Positions 45,880 through 55,025 are shown, counted from the stretch's first letter. The stretch is 64,000 nt of DNA from Aldehydirespirator sp965220345 (GCA_965220345.1 OZ244822.1:2480001-2544000); one strand, 5' to 3'. Numbers and translations: made by a program. Notes: generated from the sequence alone by a model not told the origin.

Positions 45880-48800
45880 ATGAAAACCAAAGCAAAGATG
45901 CCCAAGTGGCTGCTGATCGTTTCGCTGCTAGCAGTGTTCGCCTTCGTGGCGGCAGCCTGCGGCGACGATGACGACGACGCTGAGTCATCGACTAGCTCGG
46001 CTGGTACAGCAACATCTGAAACTGAAACAGATTCTGGGACTGAAGCCACGCCAGATCCTGATTCATCAGACGGCACAGAAGATGAACCTTCTGCTGGCTC
46101 AGGAGGCGGCTCAGCGACCGACACAGAAGACGAGCCGATGCCTGCGGGTGCGCCTGTGACTCAGGGGCCTGGTGGTGAGGAGGCTGTGCCTGCTAGTGAG
46201 ATTATGTTGAGCGCGGCTCAGATTGCTGAGGTACGAACCGGTAATCATAGTGCTGCGTTGTTGTGGCATACCTCGGGTGCTTTTGTGGATGCGGTGAGTC
46301 GTGGTGCTCGTGACGCGTTCGCTGAGATTGGTGTGGAAGTAATCGCTGAAACCAACGCTGGCTTTGATGCCGCTCAGCAAGCCAACGACGTAGAAACAGT
46401 CATGGCACAAAACCCAGATGTGATTATCAGTTTAGCTATCGGTCCTGATTCTGGTGCTGAAGCTTTCCGTCCGGCTGTGGACGCTGGCGTGCAACTAGTG
46501 TTTTTGTCGAACGTGCCACAAGGCTATGTTCATGGCGAAGACTATGTAAGCATCATCACCGATGACCTCGCTGCGATGGGTATCACCGCAGCAGATCTAC
46601 TTGCTGATGCGATAGGCGGCGAAGGCGAGATCGGTTATATCTTCCATGACGCTGCCTATTACGTCACAAACCAGCGTGACCAAGCTTTCAAATCGTGGAT
46701 AGAAATCAATTATCCTGATATTGAAATCGTTGCAGAACAAGGGCTTGCTGATGTATCCGCGGCTGAAGAGATCGCTTCAGCAATGCTGACACGCAACCCA
46801 GGTCTCGACGGCATATACGCCCCATGGGCAGCTGGACCCGCTGACGGTGTGTTAGCCGCGTTACGAGCCGCGGGTGCATCAGATGTAGCACTTGTAACAA
46901 TGGACCTAGACACCAACGTGTCACTAGACATGGTCGAAGGCGGCAACGTTGCAGGCATCGCCGCAGACGAGGCTTACAACCTCGGACGCACCATGGCCAT
47001 CGCCAGCGCACACGGACTACTCGGCCTACCAGCACCCGCATTCGCAGTAGTCCCCGCAGTAGGAGTCACAGCCGACAACATCATCGACGGCTACCAACAA
47101 TCACTAGCCACAAACCCACCCCAAGAAATACTCGACGCCCTAGGAATGGATGCCGATGAGCTGTCGATGCCTGAGGGTGCGCCTGTTACTCAGGGGCCTG
47201 GTGGTGAGGAGGCTGTGCCTGCTAGTGAGATTATGTTGAGCGCGGCTCAGATTGCTGAGGTACGAACCGGTAATCATAGTGCTGCGTTGTTGTGGCATAC
47301 CTCGGGTGCTTTTGTGGATGCGGTGAGTCGTGGTGCTCGTGACGCGTTCGCTGAGATTGGTGTGGAAGTAATCGCTGAAACCAACGCTGGCTTTGATGCC
47401 GCTCAGCAAGCCAACGACGTAGAAACAGTCATGGCACAAAACCCAGATGTGATTATCAGTTTAGCTATCGGTCCTGATTCTGGTGCTGAAGCTTTCCGTC
47501 CGGCTGTGGACGCTGGCGTGCAACTAGTGTTTTTGTCGAACGTGCCACAAGGCTATGTTCATGGCGAAGACTATGTAAGCATCATCACCGATGACCTCGC
47601 TGCGATGGGTATCACCGCAGCAGATCTACTTGCTGATGCGATAGGCGGCGAAGGCGAGATCGGTTATATCTTCCATGACGCTGCCTATTACGTCACAAAC
47701 CAGCGTGACCAAGCTTTCAAATCGTGGATAGAAATCAATTATCCTGATATTGAAATCGTTGCAGAACAAGGGCTTGCTGATGTATCCGCGGCTGAAGAGA
47801 TCGCTTCAGCAATGCTGACACGCAACCCAGGTCTCGACGGCATATACGCCCCATGGGCAGCTGGACCCGCTGACGGTGTGTTAGCCGCGTTACGAGCCGC
47901 GGGTGCATCAGATGTAGCACTTGTAACAATGGACCTAGACACCAACGTGTCACTAGACATGGTCGAAGGCGGCAACGTTGCAGGCATCGCCGCAGACGAG
48001 GCTTACAACCTCGGACGCACCATGGCCATCGCCAGCGCACACGGACTACTCGGCCTACCAGCACCCGCATTCGCAGTAGTCCCCGCAGTAGGAGTCACAG
48101 CCGACAACATCATCGACGGCTACCAACAATCACTAGCCACAAACCCACCCCAAGAAATACTCGACGCCCTAGGAATGGATGCCGATGAGCTGTCGATGCC
48201 TGAGGGTGCGCCTGTTACTCAGGGGCCTGGTGGTGAGGAGGCTGTGCCTGCTAGTGAGATTATGTTGAGCGCGGCTCAGATTGCTGAGGTACGAACCGGT
48301 AATCATAGTGCTGCGTTGTTGTGGCATACCTCGGGTGCTTTTGTGGATGCGGTGAGTCGTGGTGCTCGTGACGCGTTCGCTGAGATTGGTGTGGAAGTAA
48401 TCGCTGAAACCAACGCTGGCTTTGATGCCGCTCAGCAAGCCAACGACGTAGAAACAGTCATGGCACAAAACCCAGATGTGATTATCAGTTTAGCTATCGG
48501 TCCTGATTCTGGTGCTGAAGCTTTCCGTCCGGCTGTGGACGCTGGCGTGCAACTAGTGTTTTTGTCGAACGTGCCACAAGGCTATGTTCATGGCGAAGAC
48601 TATGTAAGCATCATCACCGATGACCTCGCTGCGATGGGTATCACCGCAGCAGATCTACTTGCTGATGCGATAGGCGGCGAAGGCGAGATCGGTTATATCT
48701 TCCATGACGCTGCCTATTACGTCACAAACCAGCGTGACCAAGCTTTCAAATCGTGGATAGAAATCAATTATCCTGATATTGAAATCGTTGCAGAACAAGG

Positions 48801-49209
48801 GCTTGCTGATGTATCCGCGGCTGAAGAGATCGCTTCAGCAATGCTGACACGCAACCCAGGTCTCGACGGCATATACGCCCCATGGGCAGCTGGACCCGCT
48901 GACGGTGTGTTAGCCGCGTTACGAGCCGCGGGTGCATCAGATGTAGCACTTGTAACAATGGACCTAGACACCAACGTGTCACTAGACATGGTCGAAGGCG
49001 GCAACGTTGCAGGCATCGCCGCAGACGAGGCTTACAACCTCGGACGCACCATGGCCATCGCCAGCGCACACGGACTACTCGGCCTACCAGCACCCGCATT
49101 CGCAGTAGTCCCCGCAGTAGGAGTCACAGCCGACAACATCATCGACGGCTACCAACAATCACTAGCCACAAACCCACCCCAAGAAATACTCGACGCCCTA
49201 GGAGGCTGA
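45880..49209 (+). CDS. Lipoprotein with three near-identical sugar-binding domains in tandem
   Basis: This 1,109-residue lipoprotein has a signal ending VAAACGDDDDD and an acidic/Ser linker to about residue 87. Three copies of a 343-residue periplasmic-binding domain (Peripla_BP_4, RbsB type) follow. Each begins GAPVTQGPGGEEAVPAS and ends ATNPPQEILDALG, joined by MDADELSM. Copies differ only by two bases at the start of copy 1, as far as can be read. A normal binding protein has one such domain. Three domains would place three ligand sites on one membrane anchor. The Shine-Dalgarno GGAGGGG is present. It is the binding component of the importer with the permease and ATPase downstream. Confidence 0.85.
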   Translation: MKTKAKMPKWLLIVSLLAVFAFVAAACGDDDDDAESSTSSAGTATSETETDSGTEATPDPDSSDGTEDEPSAGSGGGSATDTEDEPMPAGAPVTQGPGGEEAVPASEIMLSAAQIAEVRTGNHSAALLWHTSGAFVDAVSRGARDAFAEIGVEVIAETNAGFDAAQQANDVETVMAQNPDVIISLAIGPDSGAEAFRPAVDAGVQLVFLSNVPQGYVHGEDYVSIITDDLAAMGITAADLLADAIGGEGEIGYIFHDAAYYVTNQRDQAFKSWIEINYPDIEIVAEQGLADVSAAEEIASAMLTRNPGLDGIYAPWAAGPADGVLAALRAAGASDVALVTMDLDTNVSLDMVEGGNVAGIAADEAYNLGRTMAIASAHGLLGLPAPAFAVVPAVGVTADNIIDGYQQSLATNPPQEILDALGMDADELSMPEGAPVTQGPGGEEAVPASEIMLSAAQIAEVRTGNHSAALLWHTSGAFVDAVSRGARDAFAEIGVEVIAETNAGFDAAQQANDVETVMAQNPDVIISLAIGPDSGAEAFRPAVDAGVQLVFLSNVPQGYVHGEDYVSIITDDLAAMGITAADLLADAIGGEGEIGYIFHDAAYYVTNQRDQAFKSWIEINYPDIEIVAEQGLADVSAAEEIASAMLTRNPGLDGIYAPWAAGPADGVLAALRAAGASDVALVTMDLDTNVSLDMVEGGNVAGIAADEAYNLGRTMAIASAHGLLGLPAPAFAVVPAVGVTADNIIDGYQQSLATNPPQEILDALGMDADELSMPEGAPVTQGPGGEEAVPASEIMLSAAQIAEVRTGNHSAALLWHTSGAFVDAVSRGARDAFAEIGVEVIAETNAGFDAAQQANDVETVMAQNPDVIISLAIGPDSGAEAFRPAVDAGVQLVFLSNVPQGYVHGEDYVSIITDDLAAMGITAADLLADAIGGEGEIGYIFHDAAYYVTNQRDQAFKSWIEINYPDIEIVAEQGLADVSAAEEIASAMLTRNPGLDGIYAPWAAGPADGVLAALRAAGASDVALVTMDLDTNVSLDMVEGGNVAGIAADEAYNLGRTMAIASAHGLLGLPAPAFAVVPAVGVTADNIIDGYQQSLATNPPQEILDALGG
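46141..49203 (+). repeat. Three 1,029-bp in-frame tandem repeats
   Basis: Units begin at 46141, 47170 and 48199. The period is exactly 1,029 bases (343 codons). Units 2 and 3 appear identical; unit 1 differs near its start (GCG vs GAG, GTG vs GTT). Unit 3 lacks the final linker and ends in GGCTGA. Each unit shifts from G/T-rich to A/C-rich third positions about 180 bases in. Confidence 0.95.
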
Positions 49210-49222
49210 GATAAAACTTGCT

Positions 49223-49268
49223 GTCGGTGCTAGGCGCAGTCCTAAGGTTGGCTGCGTCTAGCACCGAC
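49223..49268 (+). promoter_or_regulatory. Strong intercistronic hairpin between binding protein and permease
   Basis: A 17-bp stem (GTCGGTGCTAGGCGCAG with its near-complement; one G-U) encloses a 12-base loop. No T run follows. Such hairpins protect the upstream mRNA and reduce downstream expression, giving more binding protein than permease. Confidence 0.65.
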
Positions 49269-49291
49269 GGCGACAATTCAGCGAGGAACAC

Positions 49292-50299
49292 ATGACGGAC
49301 AGCCCTGCGGCATCCACACCTACGCGCAGATTGGCGCTTGCAACACAGTGGCTTGACCGTAGACGCAGTGAGGCTGGGTTGCGCCCGTATGTGGTGTATC
49401 TGGCTGCTCTGCTGATCTTTGCACTGTTCGCAATCACCTTGCGCGACGACGGGTTCCTCACCGCCAACAATCTGCTCAACATCGGTCGTCAAGCAACCCC
49501 GATCGCGGTGATGGCTGTGGGTATGGCCTTCGCGCTGGCTTCCTCAGAAATTGACTTATCGATCGGGTCTGTGTGCGCTTTTTCATCTTTGGTGGCAGCT
49601 GCCGGAGTAGCGAACTACGGCTTCGTTGCAGGCGCAGTGATTGCAGTGGCGGTCGGGGCTGGGATCGGGCTCGTCAACGGTTTGATCGCCGTCAAGATAC
49701 GCATCCCGTCGTTTCTGGTGACCCTGGGAATGCTTGGGATTGTCAGCGGCATCGCCCGCAACATGAACAACTTGCAGTCGCGGCCTATCCGCAACGACAA
49801 CTTCTTTGCGGTCTTCGGTGGCGGATCATTGGGGCCGGTGTCATCTTTGTTGATCTGGACTGTGGTGGTGGGCTTGATCGGGCATCTGGTGTTGCATCAG
49901 CTGCGTTGGGGTCGCCATGTGCTGTCGGTCGGTGCTGACCGTTCCGCAGCTGCTGCGCTTGGCATAAACACCGACCGAATCCGCATCACTGCGCTGATGG
50001 CCAGCGCCGCTGCGGCTTCGTTCGCTGGGGTTTTGCTGGCTGGCCGTCTCGCTATCGGACGCCATGACCTAGGCGAGAACCTGCTGCTTACAGTGATCGC
50101 AGCGGTGGTTATCGGCGGTACCAACCTGTTCGGCGGTCGTGCCTCGGTGGCTGGTGCTATCGCCGGGTCGATAGTGATGGCCATGCTCAACAACGGTCTC
50201 ATCCTCATGGGTCTGCGGGTTTCGGATCAGCTGATCGCCCGAGGCGCGATCATCATTTTGGCGGTGGCGTTGAGCATGAGAGAGCAAAAGGAGACCTGA
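49292..50299 (+). CDS. Sugar-type ABC transporter permease (RbsC/FrcC-like)
   Basis: This 335-residue inner-membrane protein has about eight to ten hydrophobic segments. The family motif AVGMAFALASSEIDLSIG is present near the first third, and the coupling region RWGRHVLSVGADRSAAAALGI is followed by the conserved TVIAAVVIGGTNLFGG. Homologues form homodimeric pores for pentoses or hexoses. GAGGAA precedes the ATG. It follows the triple binding protein after the hairpin and precedes a YhfX-like gene by one base, which suggests strong coupling. Confidence 0.92.
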   Translation: MTDSPAASTPTRRLALATQWLDRRRSEAGLRPYVVYLAALLIFALFAITLRDDGFLTANNLLNIGRQATPIAVMAVGMAFALASSEIDLSIGSVCAFSSLVAAAGVANYGFVAGAVIAVAVGAGIGLVNGLIAVKIRIPSFLVTLGMLGIVSGIARNMNNLQSRPIRNDNFFAVFGGGSLGPVSSLLIWTVVVGLIGHLVLHQLRWGRHVLSVGADRSAAAALGINTDRIRITALMASAAAASFAGVLLAGRLAIGRHDLGENLLLTVIAAVVIGGTNLFGGRASVAGAIAGSIVMAMLNNGLILMGLRVSDQLIARGAIIILAVALSMREQKET

Positions 50300-50300
50300 C

Positions 50301-51509
50301 GTGTTCTTGCAGACCTTGCTAAGACGAAACCCCCAGTTCGTGGAAGCCGCAATCGAACTACATCAAGCGGGAAGCATCCCGGCCAACAGTTGCGTCCTTG
50401 ACCTAGACAGCATCAAAGCGAACACGGTCGGTTTGTGTGCTAAGGCTCACCGCCTGGGACTAACCGTCTACGCCATGACCAAACAGATCGGACGAGCACC
50501 TTCGGCATTATCAGCCATGACCTCTGGTGGTGTTGACGGCTTCGTCGCTGTGGACATGCCCTGCGCTCGGCCTGTCGTACGTAACGGCCACAACCTCGGT
50601 CATCTCGGTCATCTAGTGCAAGTACCGCGTGCTGAGGCTGCCGAAGCCGCCGAGATGGCACCCGACTATTGGACTGTCTTCTCTGAAAACAAGGCCACAG
50701 AGGCTGCTGCGGCTGCGCACCGAGCGGGACGTGTTCAACGGTTGTTGGTGCGCGTGTTCGCTGAAGGGGACACTTTTTACCCCGGCCATGAGGGAGGCAT
50801 AACGCTGACCGACTTGCCTGCCATGATTGATCACATCGCCGGTTTAGACGGTGCCGAGTTCGCTGGTCTGGCTACCTTCCCAGCATTGCTGTTCGACTCT
50901 GACTCTGGTGGTGCTCAACTCACTCCTAACGTGGCGACTCTGGCCCGAGCCTCAGAGATCGCCCATAGCCATCCTGCCTGTCCTTCGACTCTGGCGATCA
51001 ACGCTCCAGGCACCACATCCACTGAGGTGCTCTCCATGCTGGCCGAAGCGGGTGCTACTCAGGTTGAGCCTGGGCACGGGCTCACCGGCACGACACCCCT
51101 TCATGCGGTGCGTGACCTGCCCGAACAACCCGCTGTGCTTTATCTCAGTGAAGTGGCTCACATCCACCAAGGCGTGCCACTGTGCTTCGGAGGGGGGCTC
51201 TACATCGACCCAGTGTTCGGTGACTATCCGGTTCACGCTGTCGTGGCGCACGACCCGTCAGAGATCACAACAGAACCTGTTGCTGTAACAATGCCCAATC
51301 CCGCGGCTATCGACTACTACGCCCCGCTGCATCCTGATACGCAGCGCAACGTGTCAGAAGGTGCCACCGTAGTTTTTGGGTTCCGAGTCCAAGCGTTTGT
51401 TACTAGGACATTCGTGGTGGGTCTCAGTGGCGTATCCGAAGGTAGCGCGCGGATTGAAGGAGTATGCAACGGTTTCGGTGATGAGATGGATTTTGCGGGG
51501 TCACGATGA
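50301..51509 (+). CDS. YhfX-like fold-type III PLP enzyme
   Basis: This 402-residue protein matches the YhfX type: FLQTLLRRNPQFVEAAIELHQAG at the start, then VLDLDSIKAN and the LTVYAMTKQIGR block where the Lys forms the PLP link. The fold is that of alanine racemase, a TIM barrel, and later Gly-rich GHGLTGTTPLH would hold phosphate. In E. coli yhfX sits in a yhf operon of unknown role. The reaction may be racemisation or decarboxylation of an amino acid derivative. The gene starts with GTG one base after the permease stop and overlaps the ATPase by four bases. Confidence 0.8.
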   Translation: MFLQTLLRRNPQFVEAAIELHQAGSIPANSCVLDLDSIKANTVGLCAKAHRLGLTVYAMTKQIGRAPSALSAMTSGGVDGFVAVDMPCARPVVRNGHNLGHLGHLVQVPRAEAAEAAEMAPDYWTVFSENKATEAAAAAHRAGRVQRLLVRVFAEGDTFYPGHEGGITLTDLPAMIDHIAGLDGAEFAGLATFPALLFDSDSGGAQLTPNVATLARASEIAHSHPACPSTLAINAPGTTSTEVLSMLAEAGATQVEPGHGLTGTTPLHAVRDLPEQPAVLYLSEVAHIHQGVPLCFGGGLYIDPVFGDYPVHAVVAHDPSEITTEPVAVTMPNPAAIDYYAPLHPDTQRNVSEGATVVFGFRVQAFVTRTFVVGLSGVSEGSARIEGVCNGFGDEMDFAGSR

Positions 51510-52288
51510 CGAGCAACGCAGCTAGCACGGTCGCTCTCGAAGTTGAAGGCCTGTGCAAGTCGTTCAAAGCGGTGCGGGCACTTGATCAAGTGGCGCTGCG
51601 CCTTCACTATGGGCGGGTGACGGCCTTGCTAGGCGACAATGGCGCAGGCAAGTCGACGCTGGTCAAATGCATCTCTGGGGTTTACAGCCCCGACTCTGGC
51701 GTGATCAAAGTAGACGGGTCTGCGAGAACTATCTCTTCGCCCGAAGCTGCTCGGTCGCTAGGCATTGAGACCGTGCATCAAACTCTTGCCGTTATTGATC
51801 CCCTTGATGTGGTTGAGAATCTGTTCCTTAACCGTGAACTCACAAGAGGTGGACGTTTCGGGCGCTGGCTAGGCGTTCTCGACAAGAAGCGAATGCGTGC
51901 AGAGTCCAAAGAGATCTTGGGTCGTCTGGAGATACGTATCCCGTCGCTGCGTCGGTCAATCAGCGCACTGTCTGGCGGACAGCGTCAGGCAGTAGCGATT
52001 GGTCGCGCGGCTGCTTGGGGTCAGCAGATTGTCCTGCTTGACGAGCCCGCTGCAGCACTTGGGGTGGAGCAGGCGGCACGAGTGCTCGACTTGATCCGTA
52101 ATCTGCGTGATGCGGGCGTGGCAGTGCTGCTCATCACTCACAACATGGAGCGTGTCACTGATGTCTGCGACAAGGCTGTGGTGCTTCATCAGGGACGCAA
52201 AGCCGCAGAGGTGGATGTGAGCGAGGTCACTAAGGATGATCTCGTTGCTTACATCACCGGTGCCCGCAGCGATTCCCTCGACCCATGA
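51506..52288 (+). CDS. Sugar ABC transporter ATP-binding protein (single-domain)
   Basis: This 260-residue ABC ATPase has Walker A GDNGAGKST, signature SGGQRQAVAIGRA, Walker B IVLLDEPAAALG and a His switch in LLITHNM. Most sugar importers of this class use a double 500-residue ATPase. A single short ATPase is known from the rhizobial fructose importer FrcA. This fits the gene order binding protein-permease-ATPase-kinase here. Overlaps with YhfX and the kinase are four bases each. Confidence 0.92.
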   Translation: MTSNAASTVALEVEGLCKSFKAVRALDQVALRLHYGRVTALLGDNGAGKSTLVKCISGVYSPDSGVIKVDGSARTISSPEAARSLGIETVHQTLAVIDPLDVVENLFLNRELTRGGRFGRWLGVLDKKRMRAESKEILGRLEIRIPSLRRSISALSGGQRQAVAIGRAAAWGQQIVLLDEPAAALGVEQAARVLDLIRNLRDAGVAVLLITHNMERVTDVCDKAVVLHQGRKAAEVDVSEVTKDDLVAYITGARSDSLDP

Positions 52289-53073
52289 GCGGCGAGTGCC
52301 GCAGCCAACTCGGCATAGACGTGGGCGGCACCAGCATCAAAGGCGCAGTCGTTGATCTAAGCACAGGAGAGCCGGTCGGTGGCATCTATTCGGAGTTGAC
52401 ACCGGTGGCTGCCACGCCCAATGATGTCGCAGCCGCTATCAGCCGCATCGCTTCGGCTGCTAGGTGGTCAAGTCGTGTCGGGGTGGCTTTGCCGGGTGTC
52501 ATTGACGGACCGTCGCTGCGCCATGCCCCCAACCTTTCGGCAGAATGGGCTACAGAGGACGCTTTATCAGGTTTGAGAGCTTCGGCTGGCACTAACGGCA
52601 CTGGCACAGTGTTTATCAACGACGCGGATGCAGCCGGTTTGGCAGAGTTGACCTACGGCGAAGCGGGACTCACAAGAGACGGCCTAACCATCGTGCTCAC
52701 TTTCGGCACTGGGATAGGCAGTGCTCTGCTGTATAACGGCGAACTCATCGCCAACTCTGAACTGGGAAGCCTTATCGGAACCGAGGGACGCTTTGAGGAG
52801 ATCGCATCGGGCAGGAACATCTCTGTGGAGAAGCTCACTCCCGACGATTGGGCGTGCCGGGCTCAGCCTTTCTTTGATGAGATCGCAGCCATACTCAACC
52901 CGTCACGATGGGTGGTTGGCGGCGGGCTCAGCGAGGACTTTGACCGGTTCGCATCAAAGCTCAAACTGTCAAAACCCATCTCGGTAGCCCACCTCGGTAA
53001 CCATGCTGGCATCGTTGGTGCTGCTGTTGCTGCTTGTTGCAATAATCGGACGTTGGTCGGCTCTGCGGCTTGA
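52285..53073 (+). CDS. ROK-family sugar kinase, polyphosphate-glucokinase-like
   Basis: This 262-residue kinase shows GIDVGGTSIKGAVVD (phosphate loop), ALPGVIDGP, INDADAAGLAELTYGEA (catalytic Asp) and TFGTGIGSALLYNGEL followed by NSELGS. The last block resembles polyphosphate glucokinases, which use ATP or polyphosphate. It lacks the zinc Cys motif. As the last gene of the operon it probably phosphorylates the sugar or amino sugar after import. It parallels FrcK in fructose operons. No obvious terminator follows. Confidence 0.87.
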   Translation: MSGECRSQLGIDVGGTSIKGAVVDLSTGEPVGGIYSELTPVAATPNDVAAAISRIASAARWSSRVGVALPGVIDGPSLRHAPNLSAEWATEDALSGLRASAGTNGTGTVFINDADAAGLAELTYGEAGLTRDGLTIVLTFGTGIGSALLYNGELIANSELGSLIGTEGRFEEIASGRNISVEKLTPDDWACRAQPFFDEIAAILNPSRWVVGGGLSEDFDRFASKLKLSKPISVAHLGNHAGIVGAAVAACCNNRTLVGSAA

Positions 53074-53132
53074 GGTTGATGTTGTTACAGTCGTCTTTCT
53101 GCCATATCAAAGCCTCAAAGGGGAATTAATTC

Positions 53133-53833
53133 ATGTTTGTGACACCAGTTGTGCGTTCTAGCCTGCGTTGGGTTGCTACTTTGACCATCTTCTCCATGCT
53201 GCTCGCAATGCAAGGCGCGCAAGTTCGCGCCACTCAAACAGAGGACGCGTGGACACAGGCTACTATACTTTTCCAAAGGTCAACATAGGAGACAAGATGT
53301 ATCCGACGCATTACGTAGATCTACCGAATTCTACATGGGCTAATGGTGTAAGGGCAGCTTTAGTTTATCCACCGGTAGTCAGCCAGCCTACCTATGCAAC
53401 AGACACAGTTCAATATTTTGATTATTATTTCACTGGCAAAGACGGCATTAACAGTTACCATAACTTCACACAACCCAACAAACATATTCTAGTGATTGAA
53501 GCTCACTTTACCAATAAATACGAAGGTATAGTTTCTGGATTAAAAGAGCGAAGCAAGCAGCTCTCGGACTATCTTGGCACATCCGTTTACTGGAGTCAGT
53601 TAGATCCGGCTGTTGATCCACCGCCAGGTAATCGTTCCGACAAAGTGGAGATTACCTTATCGGGTCTACTAGCAGGTGCCCATCTGCGGGGTGCAGCAGG
53701 GGTGATTGAACTTTTGGTAGATCACAAGAACCCTGCCGATGAGAACGGCACCTACATTTTGCAGTATGTGCAGGATTACGCAGGCTACGAGACACCTTTT
53801 CCGGGACTTAGCTTCACTGCCAAGGTCTCCTAG
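53133..53833 (+). pseudogene. Secreted protein gene split by a frameshift
   Basis: ATG at 53133 has AAAGGGGA eight bases upstream and encodes a good signal peptide (RWVATLTIFSMLLAMQGAQVRA as a basic start plus hydrophobic core), but this frame stops at 53288. The second frame, open from 53168 to 53833, lacks a start of its own and encodes the mature protein from about DTGYYTFPKVNIGDK. A single missing base near 53200-53255 would join them. The ~190-residue mature part contains YPTHYVDLPNSTW and is not recognised. Either a real frameshift, a sequencing error or (less likely) a programmed -1 shift. A/T content is higher than in neighbours. Confidence 0.6.
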
Positions 53834-53903
53834 ACTTTCTGAGCCTGCCCGCTAATGGCAACGAATGCCACTCATTCAATGGATTCGCGGGCAGACTTGC
53901 GCG

Positions 53904-55025
53904 ATGGCTTCTAAGCGAACCGACATTTCGACATCGATAGGACGGGTGCGTCCAGCGGTTGATGCTCTGCCTGCTTACAAGCCAGGCAAGACCGCTGAGC
54001 AAGCCGCACGCGACCTGAGCATCAACGATGCCATCAAGCTGAACTCCAACGAGAACCCCTACCCGACTCCCGCGGCTGTGGTTGAAGCAGCGGCTCAAGC
54101 CTGCCGAAGCAGTAACCTCTACTGTGATCATGGTGCCAAAGCACTGCGTGAGGCTCTAGCGCAGCGCCTTGAGTTGAAGACATCTCAGGTGACAGTGGGT
54201 GGCGGGTCAGCGGCTCTGCTGTATCAACTCGCTAAAGCTGTTGTTGACCCCGGAGACGAGGTGATCAGCCCGTGGATCTCATTTGAGGCTTACCCGATAG
54301 CGGTGCAGCTCATGGCTGGCAACTTGGTGCGAGTACCACTGGATGCCGGTCACGCTTTCGATCTAGACGCAGTCGCTGAGGCGATGACACCTCGAACCAA
54401 ACTGGTGCTGCTAGCGAATCCCAACAATCCCACGGGCACAGCCGTGTCGACTTCAGCGCTGGAACACTTCGTTAAGAGAATCCCTGGTGATGTGATAGTG
54501 CTGATTGATGAGGCTTACATAGAGTTCGCTGACCCTTTGCTAGGCGACCCAGTATCTGATCTGCTACCCCGTTTCGACAACGTGGCTATCGTCAGGACAT
54601 TCTCAAAGGCGTATGGGCTAGCCGGACTTCGGGTGGGTTACATGATGGCTCATCAACAAGCAGTGGCCGCAGTCGACAAGTGTGCTATTCCTTTTAGTGT
54701 TAGTAGCGCAGCTCAAGCCGCGGCTCTAGCCGCTCTAGATGATGATGTCTCCGCAGAGTTTCAACAGCAGGTTGCACACATTCGCAGCGAGCGGTCTCGT
54801 GTGGTATCAGAATTGACTGCCAGAGGCTGGGACATACCTGAGCCGCAAGGCAACTTTATTTGGCTAGCGCTGGGTGAACGAAGCAGCCAAGTATGTCTAG
54901 GACTAGAACAGCGTGGTGTGGTGATCCGTCCGTTTCCAGGGTTCGGAATTCGGGTCACTGTAGGCACCCCAGCCCAAAACGACCGATTCCTAGCAGCATT
55001 GGCCGATACCGCCACTCCCAGATGA
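53904..55025 (+). CDS. hisC: HisC-like aminotransferase
   Basis: This 373-residue fold-type I PLP enzyme has KLNSNENPYPTP near the N-terminus, NPNNPTGTAV, LIDEAYIEFAD (Asp and Tyr of the cofactor site) and the Schiff-base Lys in RTFSKAYGLAGLRVGY. HisC transfers amino groups to imidazole-acetol phosphate; paralogues of similar sequence act on aromatic amino acids. Start at 53904 is preferred over an earlier in-frame ATG at 53865 because homology begins there. No Shine-Dalgarno is seen. The closest his gene is far away, so the role is uncertain between histidine and aromatic transamination. Confidence 0.85.
   Translation: MASKRTDISTSIGRVRPAVDALPAYKPGKTAEQAARDLSINDAIKLNSNENPYPTPAAVVEAAAQACRSSNLYCDHGAKALREALAQRLELKTSQVTVGGGSAALLYQLAKAVVDPGDEVISPWISFEAYPIAVQLMAGNLVRVPLDAGHAFDLDAVAEAMTPRTKLVLLANPNNPTGTAVSTSALEHFVKRIPGDVIVLIDEAYIEFADPLLGDPVSDLLPRFDNVAIVRTFSKAYGLAGLRVGYMMAHQQAVAAVDKCAIPFSVSSAAQAAALAALDDDVSAEFQQQVAHIRSERSRVVSELTARGWDIPEPQGNFIWLALGERSSQVCLGLEQRGVVIRPFPGFGIRVTVGTPAQNDRFLAALADTATPR

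Noticed and set aside
45880..49209. Three separate binding-protein genes
   Set aside because: There is one signal peptide and no stop or start signals between the units. The frame is continuous through the linkers.
53255..53290. Programmed -1 frameshift site in the secreted protein gene
   Set aside because: No canonical X_XXY_YYZ slippery heptamer is present and no strong downstream stem was seen. A plain indel is simpler.
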